A stretch of 64,000 bases of DNA from Trichoplax sp. H2. Lineage: Eukaryota; Placozoa; Uniplacotomia; Trichoplacea. The position numbers were made by a program, and so were the translations under genes. Under the pieces are notes generated by a model, which saw nothing but the letters and a program-made list of their open reading frames with translations, was not told the origin of the DNA and ran no database searches. How positions within the stretch are numbered: position 1 is the stretch's first letter; every line of letters starts with the position of its first letter. The stretch spans positions 186,001 to 250,000 of the forward strand of contig NOWV01000020.1 of the NCBI GenBank assembly GCA_003344405.1, written 5' to 3'. Of the stretch, positions 11,506-23,971 are shown one piece after another.

Positions 11506-14500
11506 ATGAAGAATTCAACACTAGCTACCTTTCTTAACAACAATCTCTTATTCTTGGCAACGCTAATACTTCTGTTATTTATCAATCTATGGCTCATTAA
11601 CTTCAGTAAGTATGTTTGACTGTTGTAGTTGTCAATCGGATGGTAGAGAGGAAATAGAAACCGAGAGGACTACTCGCTATCCGTTTATTCTATCCGTAAT
11701 GTTATTGCTCTAGCTTACAGAAGGATCCAAAATGTGTTTTATATCGATATATAGCCTTGATTATACATACTAGTTGTGGCGTAGCTAGCAATACAATCAC
11801 ACTCTATCCACATCATCTACTATTACTGTAGCGATAGGGTATACGTAAACCACAAATTCCATAACAACGGACATCCATTGACCCAAGGAAATCATGCAAT
11901 GCAGTAGTAAAATGAATTCTGTCTTTTTCTACAGTAATACAATTCTGCTATCTGACTGGGTCAAGGATGAGTAACTGCTATTATCGCGTAACGATATACC
12001 AATAAAGGACTACTACTATTCTCATATATACGTACAGTAGAGATAGAAGTATTCTTCTAGTCTTGATGAAACTGCAAAAATATATAGACAATGACGCACC
12101 TGATATTCGTAATGATTAGAACTGTAATAACGAAATTATTCAGGATTATCATGATTGATATCTTACCCAATGTTCAATAAAAACCTAGCAGCGGAATGAC
12201 ATCTGCTTACACAAATAGCGACGTAGCTACCTTTTCCGTGAAAGTATGGCGTTCTATTGCAAATGTGAATTAATCTACACACGTTCATCACTTTAATTAT
12301 CGTAAGAGAAGTAATAATAGACTAAGATGACTTCTATGTCAATATCTACATCCTGAAACCTCCATGGTGATCGTTAAATCAAAATAATGTTTTGGATTCT
12401 ATTTCTAATGTGACATTTTTTAAATTTGCTAATTGCAGGATTTACCTCTTCCACTATAAAATCATCGAACGATTGTAGCGAAGAAAACAAATTATTGCTT
12501 AATGCAGTCAAGCTGTTAAAAGAACGAGATGACGTCTTACCCATTGTTGAAAATTTTACAAGATTATCGTATAAAACCCCAACACCATGCAAAAGAAATT
12601 ATAATCGCGGGTTCTGTCCGGAAATCGTTCGATTTGATCATGAAAAAGCATTAGTAGCCGGCAAGAGGAGAAAAAAGAAAGGTATTATCTAACGACATTC
12701 TTTTATGTGCACAGTCATAAACTGTATTGTTAGTACTATGGAGTCTAATTTATTGCTGTATAGTCGTAGGATAATCTCACAATTTCAGCTTCATACAGTA
12801 AGCTGATGTTGTATTTATTGGTATAAACTCTATCGGTTAAAGCAATGGCATAGTAACATATTGCATAAAGCTGTTTGTTTCACTAATACGTGTCCTTATT
12901 AAGAAAGCAATACAATTTGTACCAATAATCATTATACTTCTTTCTCTCTAATAACTTATTGCTGATATTTAAAATATACTGTAGACGTAGTAGTACTATG
13001 AACGACTCTATACTACTAAAATAGGTCATAAAACTAGTAATGAAATCATAATACTCTCCTTTTCTTATACTAATTCTTTATGCAGCTTTCCTGGCTGTTG
13101 GCATACCCACGGTGTTGCGCTTGGATGCTTTAGCCTATTACATCTCGAATACGCTATTAACCCTTATCAATGAATTAGACGAATCAAGCTTAAAAGAAAT
13201 CGTATTTATTGTATTATTGGCTGACGCACCCAAGTCAAACAGAACTTATGTCCTCAAAGATATAAGTTCACATCATTATGCAAGAATGGCGAGTGGACTT
13301 ATTCAAGTAAGATAGATTGAAGTAAAAGCCTATAGTGGTCTAAGTTCTATCAATCTAATTGAGAGTATTGTGCATAATGACTTTTCTTGTTATTTTCTTT
13401 TCCTTACTTATCATATGAAAGACTGTACACAGCTCATTACCGTTAAAATTTTACTAATATTACTACAATAAGTGGTAGTGCTGATAAAAATTAAAGTAAC
13501 AAACTATATGCGTTGAAATACGTCCAGTAAAGTAGCTATAAGAACTCGAGAATACAATACATTATTTAATCTTCATTTTTTGGTCAAGTCAGGTACAGCA
13601 TATCATGAATATGTTGAGAGAACGATAATTAAATTAATTGAAAAATTGGATGCAAATTTTTACTTTTAGATTATTGAAATACCGAAAAACTTTTATCCGC
13701 CTCTGAATAACCCAACATTAAGATATGGCGATAAATACTTTGTTAATGCTAAATGGCGAACTAAACAAGCAATCGATTATTCATTCCTCTTTCTGTATAG
13801 TATGGATCAAGCTCAATATTATATTCAATTAGAAGATGACATCTCAGCGGCTCCTCAATATTTAGGTTAGAATTTCTTACATTCGATTAACCCTGAAATT
13901 GGATAGAGGGCAGTTGTCTGTCATTGTTATGACTGGCTAAATTAATTGATACAATGTTACAAACGTGTCTTTAGTACGATTCTTATTTAATCATAAACTG
14001 TAGTAAGCGAATACTAAGACTAGCTTTTCTCATTCACAAATAGCTTCTATAAAGGATTTCATTAAAAAGCAAACGCAACCATGGATATCTTTAGCGTACT
14101 CACGGATGGATATCGTTGGAACTTTATACAAAACTTCATCGTTACTACGATTAGCTCAATTTGTGATGTTTTTTTATGATGTTCAGCCCGTATCGAAACT
14201 ATATCGCTTCTTTAATGCTATCCATTTTCAGCGGCATTCCCTGCCAAAGCTACCATCATTATTTCAACATGTAGGAGAGAAAACATCAAAGCTAGGATTC
14301 TTTCAAAAATTGACTGTCGATAGAGATTTCGAAATCGTTAAGCGAAAATATAAAGGCGATAACCCTCAAGCCGTTATTCAAACATCGATGAAAACAATCG
14401 ACGGATACGATGCCGGAATGGCGTACAGCATAATACCGGGATATTGTTGGATGAAAGAAGTTCGAATCGATGATACCTATATGATTATATTTAATCAATC

Positions 14501-14789
14501 GCACTTTCTAAGTCGTATAGCATTAGAAACTGCAACAGCGGAGCACAGTGATGATTTCTTGCGCGGTGGTGTCATTGAAGTTAGCCCAGAAAATAAAGAT
14601 GCGGCTGCTAAAAAAAAGCCATTATGTTCAAATTATATTAATTTGGGTGAAACGGATTATGGTCGCATAGATATACAAGGCGTAGATAAGGTTGCCAAAT
14701 TTAAAATTAAGTGTTTACGTATCAGGATAACAGAGCATCAAACTTCTTGGTTACTTATTCGAGAGATTGCAGTTTGGACGTCAAAATAA
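11506..14789 (+). CDS. MGAT4-family beta-1,4-N-acetylglucosaminyltransferase (GnT-IV, GT54)
   Basis: Type II Golgi enzyme; the family adds beta-1,4-GlcNAc to the core alpha-1,3-mannose of N-glycans, starting a third antenna. Exons: 11506-11605, 12439-12681, 13086-13306, 13670-13865 and 14044-14789, all in phase. The N-terminus MKNSTLATFLNNN is followed by one strongly hydrophobic span (LLFLATLILLLFINLWLI), which is the signal anchor. The GT54 core shows VGIPTVLRLDALAY, IPKNFYPPL, WRTKQAIDYSFL, YIQLEDDI with an acidic EDD motif, VMFFYDV and PSLFQHVGEKTSK. The C-terminal third, ending IREIAVWTSK, resembles the lectin-like module of MGAT4A/B. I cannot tell which paralogue (A, B, C or D) it is, and it may be co-orthologous to several. 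It diverges from PIGV. Confidence 0.9.
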
Positions 14790-16624
14790 ATAAGTTCACG
14801 AATATTTAAGATGCTATTGCGCCTTATGAAAATCTGGATTCCGTTCTACACCTATCGCATCTGTTTTGATATCTTTGTAATATGATTAATGCCTGTACAT
14901 TTTATTATACAGTGAATATGCACAAATACATCTTTATCATTTGTTCTTGTAAACAATGTGTGTGCAACACGTAGCTCAATTAATAGCTTAAAAAATGACC
15001 TAATGATTTGTTTTGACAACTTATACAGGATGATATGTACGCTTACTGTGTAGCTATCACTTCAACGATATAGACTTGTAGTATTTAATACTGTAGTAAA
15101 TATTCACTTTTGAATATTACTTTACCTTCGTAGCAGTATGCAACAGATAACTAGCTATCGGAATTTTACTCTTGTATTGTGATCTCTATGGATAATTTTT
15201 TTACGAAACGCTCGCTTGTTTATCCAAATTAACAAAGGAATATAACGGTATACGAATACAAGTATATCTTGATATTGTGGCTCGTATATTTTAATTCGAT
15301 TTTAATGAAAATACATGTGACGAGGTGAAATCAATACTGTAAAATTCCTAAATTGTATCTACTAAGTCTGTAAATATTTATTAACTACCGTCAAAGTGGC
15401 AGATAATAGTATAGTACAGTATTATAAGGATGCTTGTAAGTAAGGCTGATTTTCTCGCTTGGATTAAATTCATTATTTGTTTTTAATACATAGCACGTAC
15501 GAATAACGATATCATTACTAGACAAAATGATGTATTATAGTTAATAAATGAGCATCTTTATATACCTTTATGGTATTCTTTTATGCTTTCATTGGTTTGA
15601 TGAAAAATTATTTATTTCAGAGAGAAATTAGACTATTGCAATGGAATGGAAGAGTTATTTCACTGGTGGAGGTTTTACTTTCGTTGTAGTATATACTGCT
15701 GTACAGTACATAATGATACAGCATTTATAAACACGGGTTTTTGCACCGTTATAATATATTCGCTGTCTTCCACTGCACGCGCAAAAACCATCACATTAGA
15801 TAGTACTTGTTATGATACAGTAGTCAATATTTAACTCAATATTAAGTCCAACAATAATTATAATCGTGATATAACGCAAGGTGCAAAGCTGTAAGCTATA
15901 GTTAAATTGAAAGTACCAAGATCGCGTTACATGAGCAAGAGTCAATTTTCGTTGATCTTACTTGTACTTTCATTCATTTTTGGAATGTTGATGTGTCTAG
16001 CTACAAAACATACACGCGTATATCTACGATAATCGTCATCGTGATCAAGTAGAACATGACGTTTCCGTAGAAACACACATGGATCTACTGCATATTGTCA
16101 GCTTACAATGTATCACTGTTTGTATGTATCTATCAGTAGATATAGTAAAATCATTGAATAATCAAGTAACAGGATCGAAATTGATTCAAAAAGATACAAA
16201 GACTTTGCAAAGCCATCTGCTGCCTATCTTTCAAGTGCAGGTTTATAACTGCCACACCCAACAAGCAGATACAGAGTTGTACAGCATAGTATATTAACTA
16301 ACGCTGTAGCTTGGATTACAAGAGTTACTAGGGTAAAATTAATCATCTTATAGCAGTAGACTGTTAACCAGTTCATCCATAGCAGATCTGGTAGATTTTA
16401 GCAGAGCTAGAGTCTAAAATAGCTTTCTCCATGGCCGGCTGACGGCATTATTCAAGTACATTATTATACACTAATACAGTATACAATTCGTAGCGCTACT
16501 CGACACAGTACATAGCATTTATACCACAAGTTTGGAGAACAAATAAAAGCCTACAAGACGTCCAGCCGTCTTGACATCCTAGAGCGATTTTACGAGCTGA
16601 TCTAGGCACAGCAACAGAATCAAC
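14790..16624. other. Intergenic region between the MGAT4-like gene and TOP3B
   Basis: About 1.8 kb between two genes on the same strand. It has AT-rich sequence with scattered TACAGTA motifs. One short reading frame at 15931-16032 looks like a signal peptide and is listed separately. Frames at 15646-15834 and 16079-16297 show no recognisable protein. The last few hundred bases should include the TOP3B promoter. Confidence 0.5.
15931..16032 (+). CDS. Possible 33-residue secreted or membrane peptide (unsupported small ORF)
   Basis: I do not recognise this. The frame opens MSKSQFSLILLVLSFIFGM and ends in a basic tail (ATKHTRVYLR) before TAA. A short polar N-terminus followed by about 17 hydrophobic residues is typical of a signal peptide or single membrane span. 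It could equally be a chance frame, or a first exon spliced at a GT near the end (CGC then GTATAT). No splice partner was found. Confidence 0.15.
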   Translation: MSKSQFSLILLVLSFIFGMLMCLATKHTRVYLR

Positions 16625-19600
16625 ATGGTGGTGGTGTTAATGATCGCTGAGAAGCCATCGCTGGCTCAATCAATTGCCAAAATTCTCTCCCGTGGCACTA
16701 TGAAAACGAGAAAAGGGATAGCTAAGCCATGCCAAGTTTATGAATATAGTGGTACATTTCATGGGCAGCAAGCTCGATTTTCGGTGACTTCAGTTTGCGG
16801 CCATGTTTATTCGTTGGATTTCCTGCCACAATACAATAATTGGGATGCTGTAGATCCTGTTAGTTGCGTCATTATTCATTGAGGCTATAAAAATAACCTC
16901 TGTTACAACTCTTATACTCTATAAAATTGACTTGCAATGATTGACTACAACGCTTAAAGTCACACAATTTTGTTAAATATTGCCAATCAATATCGATCTC
17001 TCTTTATGAGCTGCATACATGTCAGTTACTATAGGAACATGTTAAGTTGCTTAGGCATTGACTTTAGCCTTTTTTTATATTGGTGATAGGTTGATCTGTA
17101 TGATGCTGAAGTCAAGAAGAAAGATGCTAATCCTGATCAAAATATCGTTAAATTTCTAAAACATGAGGTAAGTTAAAATAGTATGAAAGAGTGAAAGGAT
17201 TATCATATCACTCATCAAGTTACTGCATAGTGAAAAGCACTATTCTGATTTACAATACAATACAGTAGTCGTGGCTGACTAAATGAAAGGTAAATTTAAT
17301 AGCTAGCTTTGTCTACATCTGTTAAATAACTGTAATGATATTTACATATCTACCAGCAGCGCTCAGACTTTATACTTACGACTGCTTGATCTTCGTAAAT
17401 AATGATAAAAAAACGGAATAGTTTCATTGTACAGAGCTTTTATCATGTATTCTATCATAGACTGTATGATCAATGCTGATATAATGATAGCCTTAAAGTG
17501 TTAAACGTACTAAAGTTGATCATATATCATATTGTATATTGCACAGTATGGAGTTAACAGCATCGCTTTTCGATATATAATATAATCCATCAGTACATTT
17601 GGATCAAGAAGTATTTAAATCATTTTGCACTATATAAAATGTCATTTTGGATATAATCTGATGTTACTATTAGGGGCAGGGAATCGATTACTTAGTATTG
17701 TGGCTCGATTGCGATCGCGAAGGTGAAAACATCTGTTTTGAGGTCATTGATATCGTCAAACCAGTCATGAGAAACTCTAGCAGCCAGGTAATCCACGGCT
17801 TATAAACTCGTATAATACTATTATACAGTAAATGAAATCAACATTTCTTGAAACTAAAATTTGCAACATGTCTATACAACAGGTAAAATGCAATTATTTA
17901 CACCTGCGATATCTGTTTTATACAGTATACCACAATAAAATATTAAGTAATCAGTGCTAGCTACTGTAATTTAGGGTAAAAACATAGTAATAATAACCTT
18001 AGGTAACCGCTAACTTTTTAATCAGTATGTAAAATTTATGTATACTGTAATTAATGAATATTAATATTTTACCAACGCTGCTATGGCCTGTATATAGTAA
18101 ACTCGTTTTAAGCTATTAACTTCCTCTTAGCTACTAATGTAAGCCGTTATGACAGAATGTCACTGTAAACGTTCGATTTTCATAATAAGATAAAAATTGC
18201 AGATAGCATTATAGGTTCATACTCTACTAATCCTTGTTTCACTATTAGATGGTAGCCGGTCTAATTTCGTATTTCTTCTTTCCATTCGCATGTTTATACA
18301 ACATAGAATATATTTCGAGCTAAATTTTCTGCCATTACTGATAAAGACATTTTTCGAGCAATGGAGACGTTAATAACTCCTAATAAGAATGAAGCTTTGT
18401 CTGTTGATGCAAGACAAGAGTTAGATTTGAGAATTGGATGTGCATTTACTAGATTTCAAACTAAATATTTTCAGGTACTTTAATGTTACATTTTTGTCAA
18501 AGTTCCATAGGAGTCGCCTCAACTTTATAATCTTAAATGGTTTATATATAATACGCCCATTTCTAAGTCAATAATCATAAAAAAATAGGGCAAATATGGA
18601 GATCTGGATAGTTCATTAATTTCCTACGGGCCATGCCAAACTCCAACGTTGGGCTTTTGTGTAGAACGTCATGATAAAATTAATTCATTCGAACCTGAAA
18701 AATATTGGAAAATCGATGTTAAAGTAAGTATGCTTCCTCACTCTGATCTGCACTTCTTTATCAGCCGACATTTTACTGTAATTAGCATATTATCATCTCT
18801 GTAAAAACGAAATATCTTTTAATGGTCTTATATTAAACTATGTCACTGTTTCAATCTCAATAGGTTCGGCATAATAATTCAACATTTGCTTTACAATGGA
18901 ATAGAGTTCGCATATTCGATAAAAACGTCGCCTCAATGTTTTGTGAAGATATCAAGGCAGTAACTCGAACAAAGTGAATAATAATTGCCATTGCAGATAA
19001 CTTCATAGTTGACGCTTTCGTTTACATTTATACTTTCAACGCTAGTTAACCGCATTATTTATCAATAGAATTCTCAAAGTAACAACAACTCAGAAATCGA
19101 AACAGAAGCCTATTGCCCTGAATACAGTAGAAATGCTTCGGAAAGCTTCATCTGGATTGAATATCGGACCACACCATACTATGGCTTTGGCTGAAAGATT
19201 GTATATTCAGGTACAGAGCTAAAACTATTAAAAATTGATGTTATTATAAAATGCTGAAAAATTTGTACGGTACTTCTTATAAATTGATGTTAAAATATTA
19301 AATTTATATTACAATAAGTTAAATAAATTATTTGTGTATTGATTAGGGATATATTAGTTACCCTCGTACTGAGACAACAACCTACCCTCAAAATTTCGAT
19401 TTCAGGTGAATAAAGCACTAGATAAAATAAGCAGATATAGTTTATTTTAATGATAAAATATATACTTGTATCTTGATGCTGTCTGTCCTGGGACAGTGAT
19501 TTCTGCTGTAGTATGAACGTGTATGATTTGCTACTGTGACTGTAGAGTTTTCAAACTTCAAGAGAACACTTATTCTATTGTCTTGAATATCGTAGAGACC

Positions 19601-22324
19601 TATTAGGCAAACTCTCATCGCATGAAGATTTGGGTGATACTGTCAAATCGTTGCTAAAAGATGGATACAGCAAACCAAAGTAAAGATGGAAACTCATAGT
19701 TATTATCAGCTAAACATTATTATCGCACTATATTATTTCCGATAGGATGGAAGGACTATGTTGCTATTAAGCGCTAATGTTATTATTGTATGAAACTTTA
19801 GGAAAGGACAGGATGCCGGTGATCATCCTCCCATCACGCCCATGAAAGTCGCTGGTCGAAATGAATTGAGTGGAGACTCTTGGCGTTTGTATGACTATAT
19901 TGTTCGTCACTACCTAGGCAGTGTACGTTTCATAATTGTATTATTTGTGAACTTGTCATTATTTCTGGCTTGTATAAAGGGATATTCAAAAACTTTTTTT
20001 GGTGCCATTTTGCTGCAATATTAGGTTATGGAAGATTGTCGCTACACGCAAACAACATACATGGTAGAAATATCTAAAGAAAGCTTTACATGCAGTGGTG
20101 CAGTTGTGACCTCACCTGGATTTTTAAGTGTTATGAACTGGTTGCAGCAAGATGAGGGCCAGAATTTGCCTAACCTTGACCGTGGAGCGGTCTTAGAAAT
20201 CACCGAAGTTAGTATCAAATTTTGTGTTATTTACTTTCTATGATCATCTCCCAATTTCTTGGATATCTTATCTTAAGGCTAAATTGAGTGAACATCAAAC
20301 GTCTCCCCCTGATTATCTTACTGAAAGTGAATTAATAACGTTGATGGAAAAGCACGGAATTGGAACAGTTAGTTAACGTATATACAGTGTTACAGTAATA
20401 AGTAGCTACAGTTGCAACATCGCACAGTAATGCTAATACATATTTTATTATTCTAAAGATATTGAATGTAGCAAAGAATCAATCAACGAAAGTATTTTGT
20501 GCCTAAAAAAGTAACCTTTATTATTGCAGGATGCGAGCATTCCAGTACATATCAATAACATCTGCGAACGAAACTATGTAAAAATTACAGGCTCTAGGCG
20601 TTTACAACCGACACAATTGGGAATTGTTCTAATTCATGGATATCACAAGGTATAGCATTAAATAATTGCTTGAAATATTCTAAATGACAATAAATTTGTG
20701 TACTAAAATAAGGCAATACAGCCTAATAATTATGTAGCTATTAAACATAAACAATTTTTAAAAACTTACCTGTTGATTTGCTAAAGATCGATTCAGATTT
20801 AGCATTACCGACAATGAGAGCAGACGTTGAAAAGCAGCTTAATTTAATTGCTGCAGGAAAGGTATAAATGACTCACACTTATGCATTATATGTAGTGTAT
20901 TTTCATGTATTTTTTATATAACGTTATATTTACATTTTTGTATTAATTTTACTATTGTAGGCTGACTTCAAAGCAGTGGTTAACTACGTAGTTGATATAT
21001 TTAGAAACAAATTTTGCTACTTTAAAGATTCAGTTTCTAATATGGATCACTTATTCGAAGTATGCTTTACTAAATTAGCAGAGACAGGAAAGCCATTTTG
21101 CCGGTAATGACTTCACTTTTACAATCAAATTTTATCGTATAAGCATTTTACCAAGAAATTTTTTGTTTGGAATAGTTGTGGATCCTGCAATAGATATATG
21201 AAGCTTATTGTTGCCAAACCTTCAAGGCTTTATTGTAAAACCTGTGATCAAACATACAGTTTACCGCAAAACGGTACTATTAAACTATACAAGGTAACAG
21301 TTGAAAACACTCTTATTTCTACGTTGGTGTCCTATGCTAGCATCATAAATCTTTTTCGAAGAAGAATTACACTCTTAGATTATATTCTTATGCAATACAA
21401 AAATGTTGGACGCAACGTATAGTTATAGATCTACCTAATTTACTCTAGGAACTTAAATGTCCAATCGATGATTTTGAACTCGTCCTTTTTTCTGCAAACA
21501 CAGGAACTGCGAAGGTTCGTAATTTTACTTTCAAGTCTTATATCGCCGTTGCATTACTATAATTCAAATCTATCGTTTTCCTTTTATGGACCCTTTAGGC
21601 AGTTCCTTTATGTCCTGCCTGCTACACAAAATCTCCATATCCGGACGTAGCAAAGAACCTAATGTGTAACCAATGTCTACATCCAACCTGTCCTCACTCA
21701 ATGATGCAAAATAGGATTCTTGACTGTCAAATTTGCGATCAGGGATCCATTGTACTCGATGCACCATCAGCACCTAAATGGAGAATGACTTGCAATAAGT
21801 ATAATTATCGGATATGTATAAACAGTTTATAAAGTTTCTGCATGGTATAGGTAAATGCTGTCGAAATTATTGACAATATTTGCTTTTTAATCACTGTCTA
21901 CATTAGATGCAAATTCTTTGTCCCATTATTACAAAATGCTTCGAAAGTATCTGTTAAAGAGGAAACATGCCATTGTCCAACCAATATAATCACAATTGAA
22001 TTCAAAGTGAGTAGAGCATTTTAATGTTGTACACGTTAGATTATGATAGGTGATCAATAATGTATAAGCATATAAAAGGATACACATTTTTGTTGATAAT
22101 TAATTAAGGATGAGTCACCATTTCCTAATGGTAAAAAATCTCACTCTGGATGTTTAAATTGTGACGAGATCTTCGTTAAATTAATTAAACTGGAAAGCGT
22201 AATTGAAGAGCAGCTGTCTAAAGGACCAAGGTCATCGATGCCTAGTCGCGGTGGACACCGTGGACATAGACAGGGGCGAGGAGGAAAACGAGGACGAGGA
22301 CGAGGCCGAGGGAAAAAAAGATAA
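16625..22324 (+). CDS. TOP3B: DNA/RNA topoisomerase 3-beta (TOP3B)
   Basis: Type IA topoisomerase; in animals TOP3B works with TDRD3 on DNA and mRNA. Early exons: 16625-16858, 17090-17167, 17674-17787, 18307-18474, 18589-18723, 18864-18973, 19069-19210, 19347-19405, 19548-about 19680 and 19802-19922; about ten more exons reach 22324. The N-terminal TOPRIM domain shows [16 protein letters not shown] and the acidic [11 protein letters not shown] motif. The active-site segment [10 protein letters not shown] (19347-19376) holds the catalytic tyrosine. Later come [46 protein letters not shown] and [11 protein letters not shown], then CxxC zinc-binding pairs. The C-terminus is RG-rich ([19 protein letters not shown] and on to KKR), matching the RGG box used for RNA binding. 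Exon order and length match full-length TOP3B and no break is seen. It converges on MADD. Confidence 0.95.
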
Positions 22325-23971
22325 CATATTTCTTTGCTAGATATTGTGATGGTCAAATTTTTCTCCATTTATCTTCAATGTGCAACCTACGCGTGTTGGT
22401 TCTGTCAGTAGTAAAATGTATAATGAAGTACTGAAGCGAAATGTATGCTTAAAATACGTGTATAATTTTATATGATATGAAATTGTTCAAATACTTAAGT
22501 AAACTTATACTACATAACTGTAAGACGATAGGCAAGTTCACTCCAACTCAAAGTAAATGGGCAAATAAATTACAGAATATTTATAGTATTTCCTATGTAG
22601 CTATCGAAATAAAAAACCATTTCAGTTGATTATTTGGTTAATACTGTGATATACTTAAATGAAATCGTCTTAATAATGATATTGTCTTTACTAACAGTAG
22701 ATCTACGTGTACATTGTTTAGCGCTAGATTTCGATGTCTATAAAAATGGTAGTGCTTAAAATCGTTGTAACCTTTCCGATCCATATCGGTTTTTCACGGT
22801 ATCAAGGATTAGACGCTGATAGGATGTTACGAAAATTATAAATATTAACTTGATAAGTTAATAAATATGATAGGATTTAGGATTGTGAATAATTAAGGGT
22901 GTGAGAAAGTATTTGCTAATTCACAATTATATAAATCACTTGTTTCCTACGTATTGTCACAACTGGTATTTTCTTCCTGAGAGATTCCCGGGATAGAACG
23001 TACACATACGAATGTATGTATTGTATGCTGCATATTCGAACTGTAACTTTACTAGATATCAGACTGTGAGTATGACAAAATCAAATTAACTGATTGCGCA
23101 AGCTATCTACACTTTAAACCTTCTAATGAATAGACCAGGCTCATACTCAGCTTTCGATACACATTGAAACGTTGAACTTGTTCTATTGGTGGTTTTGCCC
23201 AATTGAATTTCAATTACTTTATTATCATTTGCAGTTGTGAAAGAATTGTTAACAAATATTTTTCTTTCATTAATAAATTTGAGATATCATACAGCAAATT
23301 TGAATCTACCCGAAGTTAACAAAAATGGTATCGCGACCTTTCAAATTTAACTGTACCAGAAAAATTTGGGTAACAATTGAAAATGTTTTGTTTAAAATAA
23401 ATATAATGTGCATAGAGCTTCAATGCAAGCATCGCGTTAAGAGTACTGCACCTTTTCATACTTGTATGCAATACTCGTGAATTTTTAATATTCATCATTA
23501 ACGAATCATTAACTCAAAAACTTAAGTAGAATTGATTTCCACAATAATAATAACTGATAACAGTTATCAGGAACATACAATAAGTATTTATGTCGGTGAT
23601 TGATTGTTGCAAACTATTTTCATAAAGTTACTAAACTACTGTATTCGTATCAAATAGTAATAAGAATTTAAAAATTACATAAATAGCTTTTGACCCATAA
23701 ATAGATGCCCTATTAAGTTATATAATATTATAATATAAATAAGTGTTGAAATTTGCAAAGTGTAAATATAGACAATAACCTACGAATGAGTTTATTGCAT
23801 AGAATTATTTTTAAGCAAAATGTTTTTGAAGTCCCAAATAAGTGTTAAATTGAATAATTTATCGGCCACGCGCAGTAAAAAAATAGGAACCGGTATAAAC
23901 CAGTGATCATCTTCAAATAGTATATAAAGTTTTGATTGGATCGTCTAAGAATTTTTAAAATTTTAATTTCT
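22325..23971. other. Convergent intergenic region, TOP3B to MADD
   Basis: About 1.6 kb between two 3' ends, AT-rich and without a convincing gene. It holds candidate poly(A) hexamers for both neighbours: AATAAA at 22564-22569 (+) and its reverse complement at 23791-23796 (-). The frame at 23316-23498 looks like noise. Confidence 0.6.
23791..23796 (-). terminator. Possible poly(A) signal for MADD
   Basis: TTTATT on the plus strand is AATAAA on the coding strand of MADD, about 176 nt past its stop. It is a plausible but common hexamer. Confidence 0.3.
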
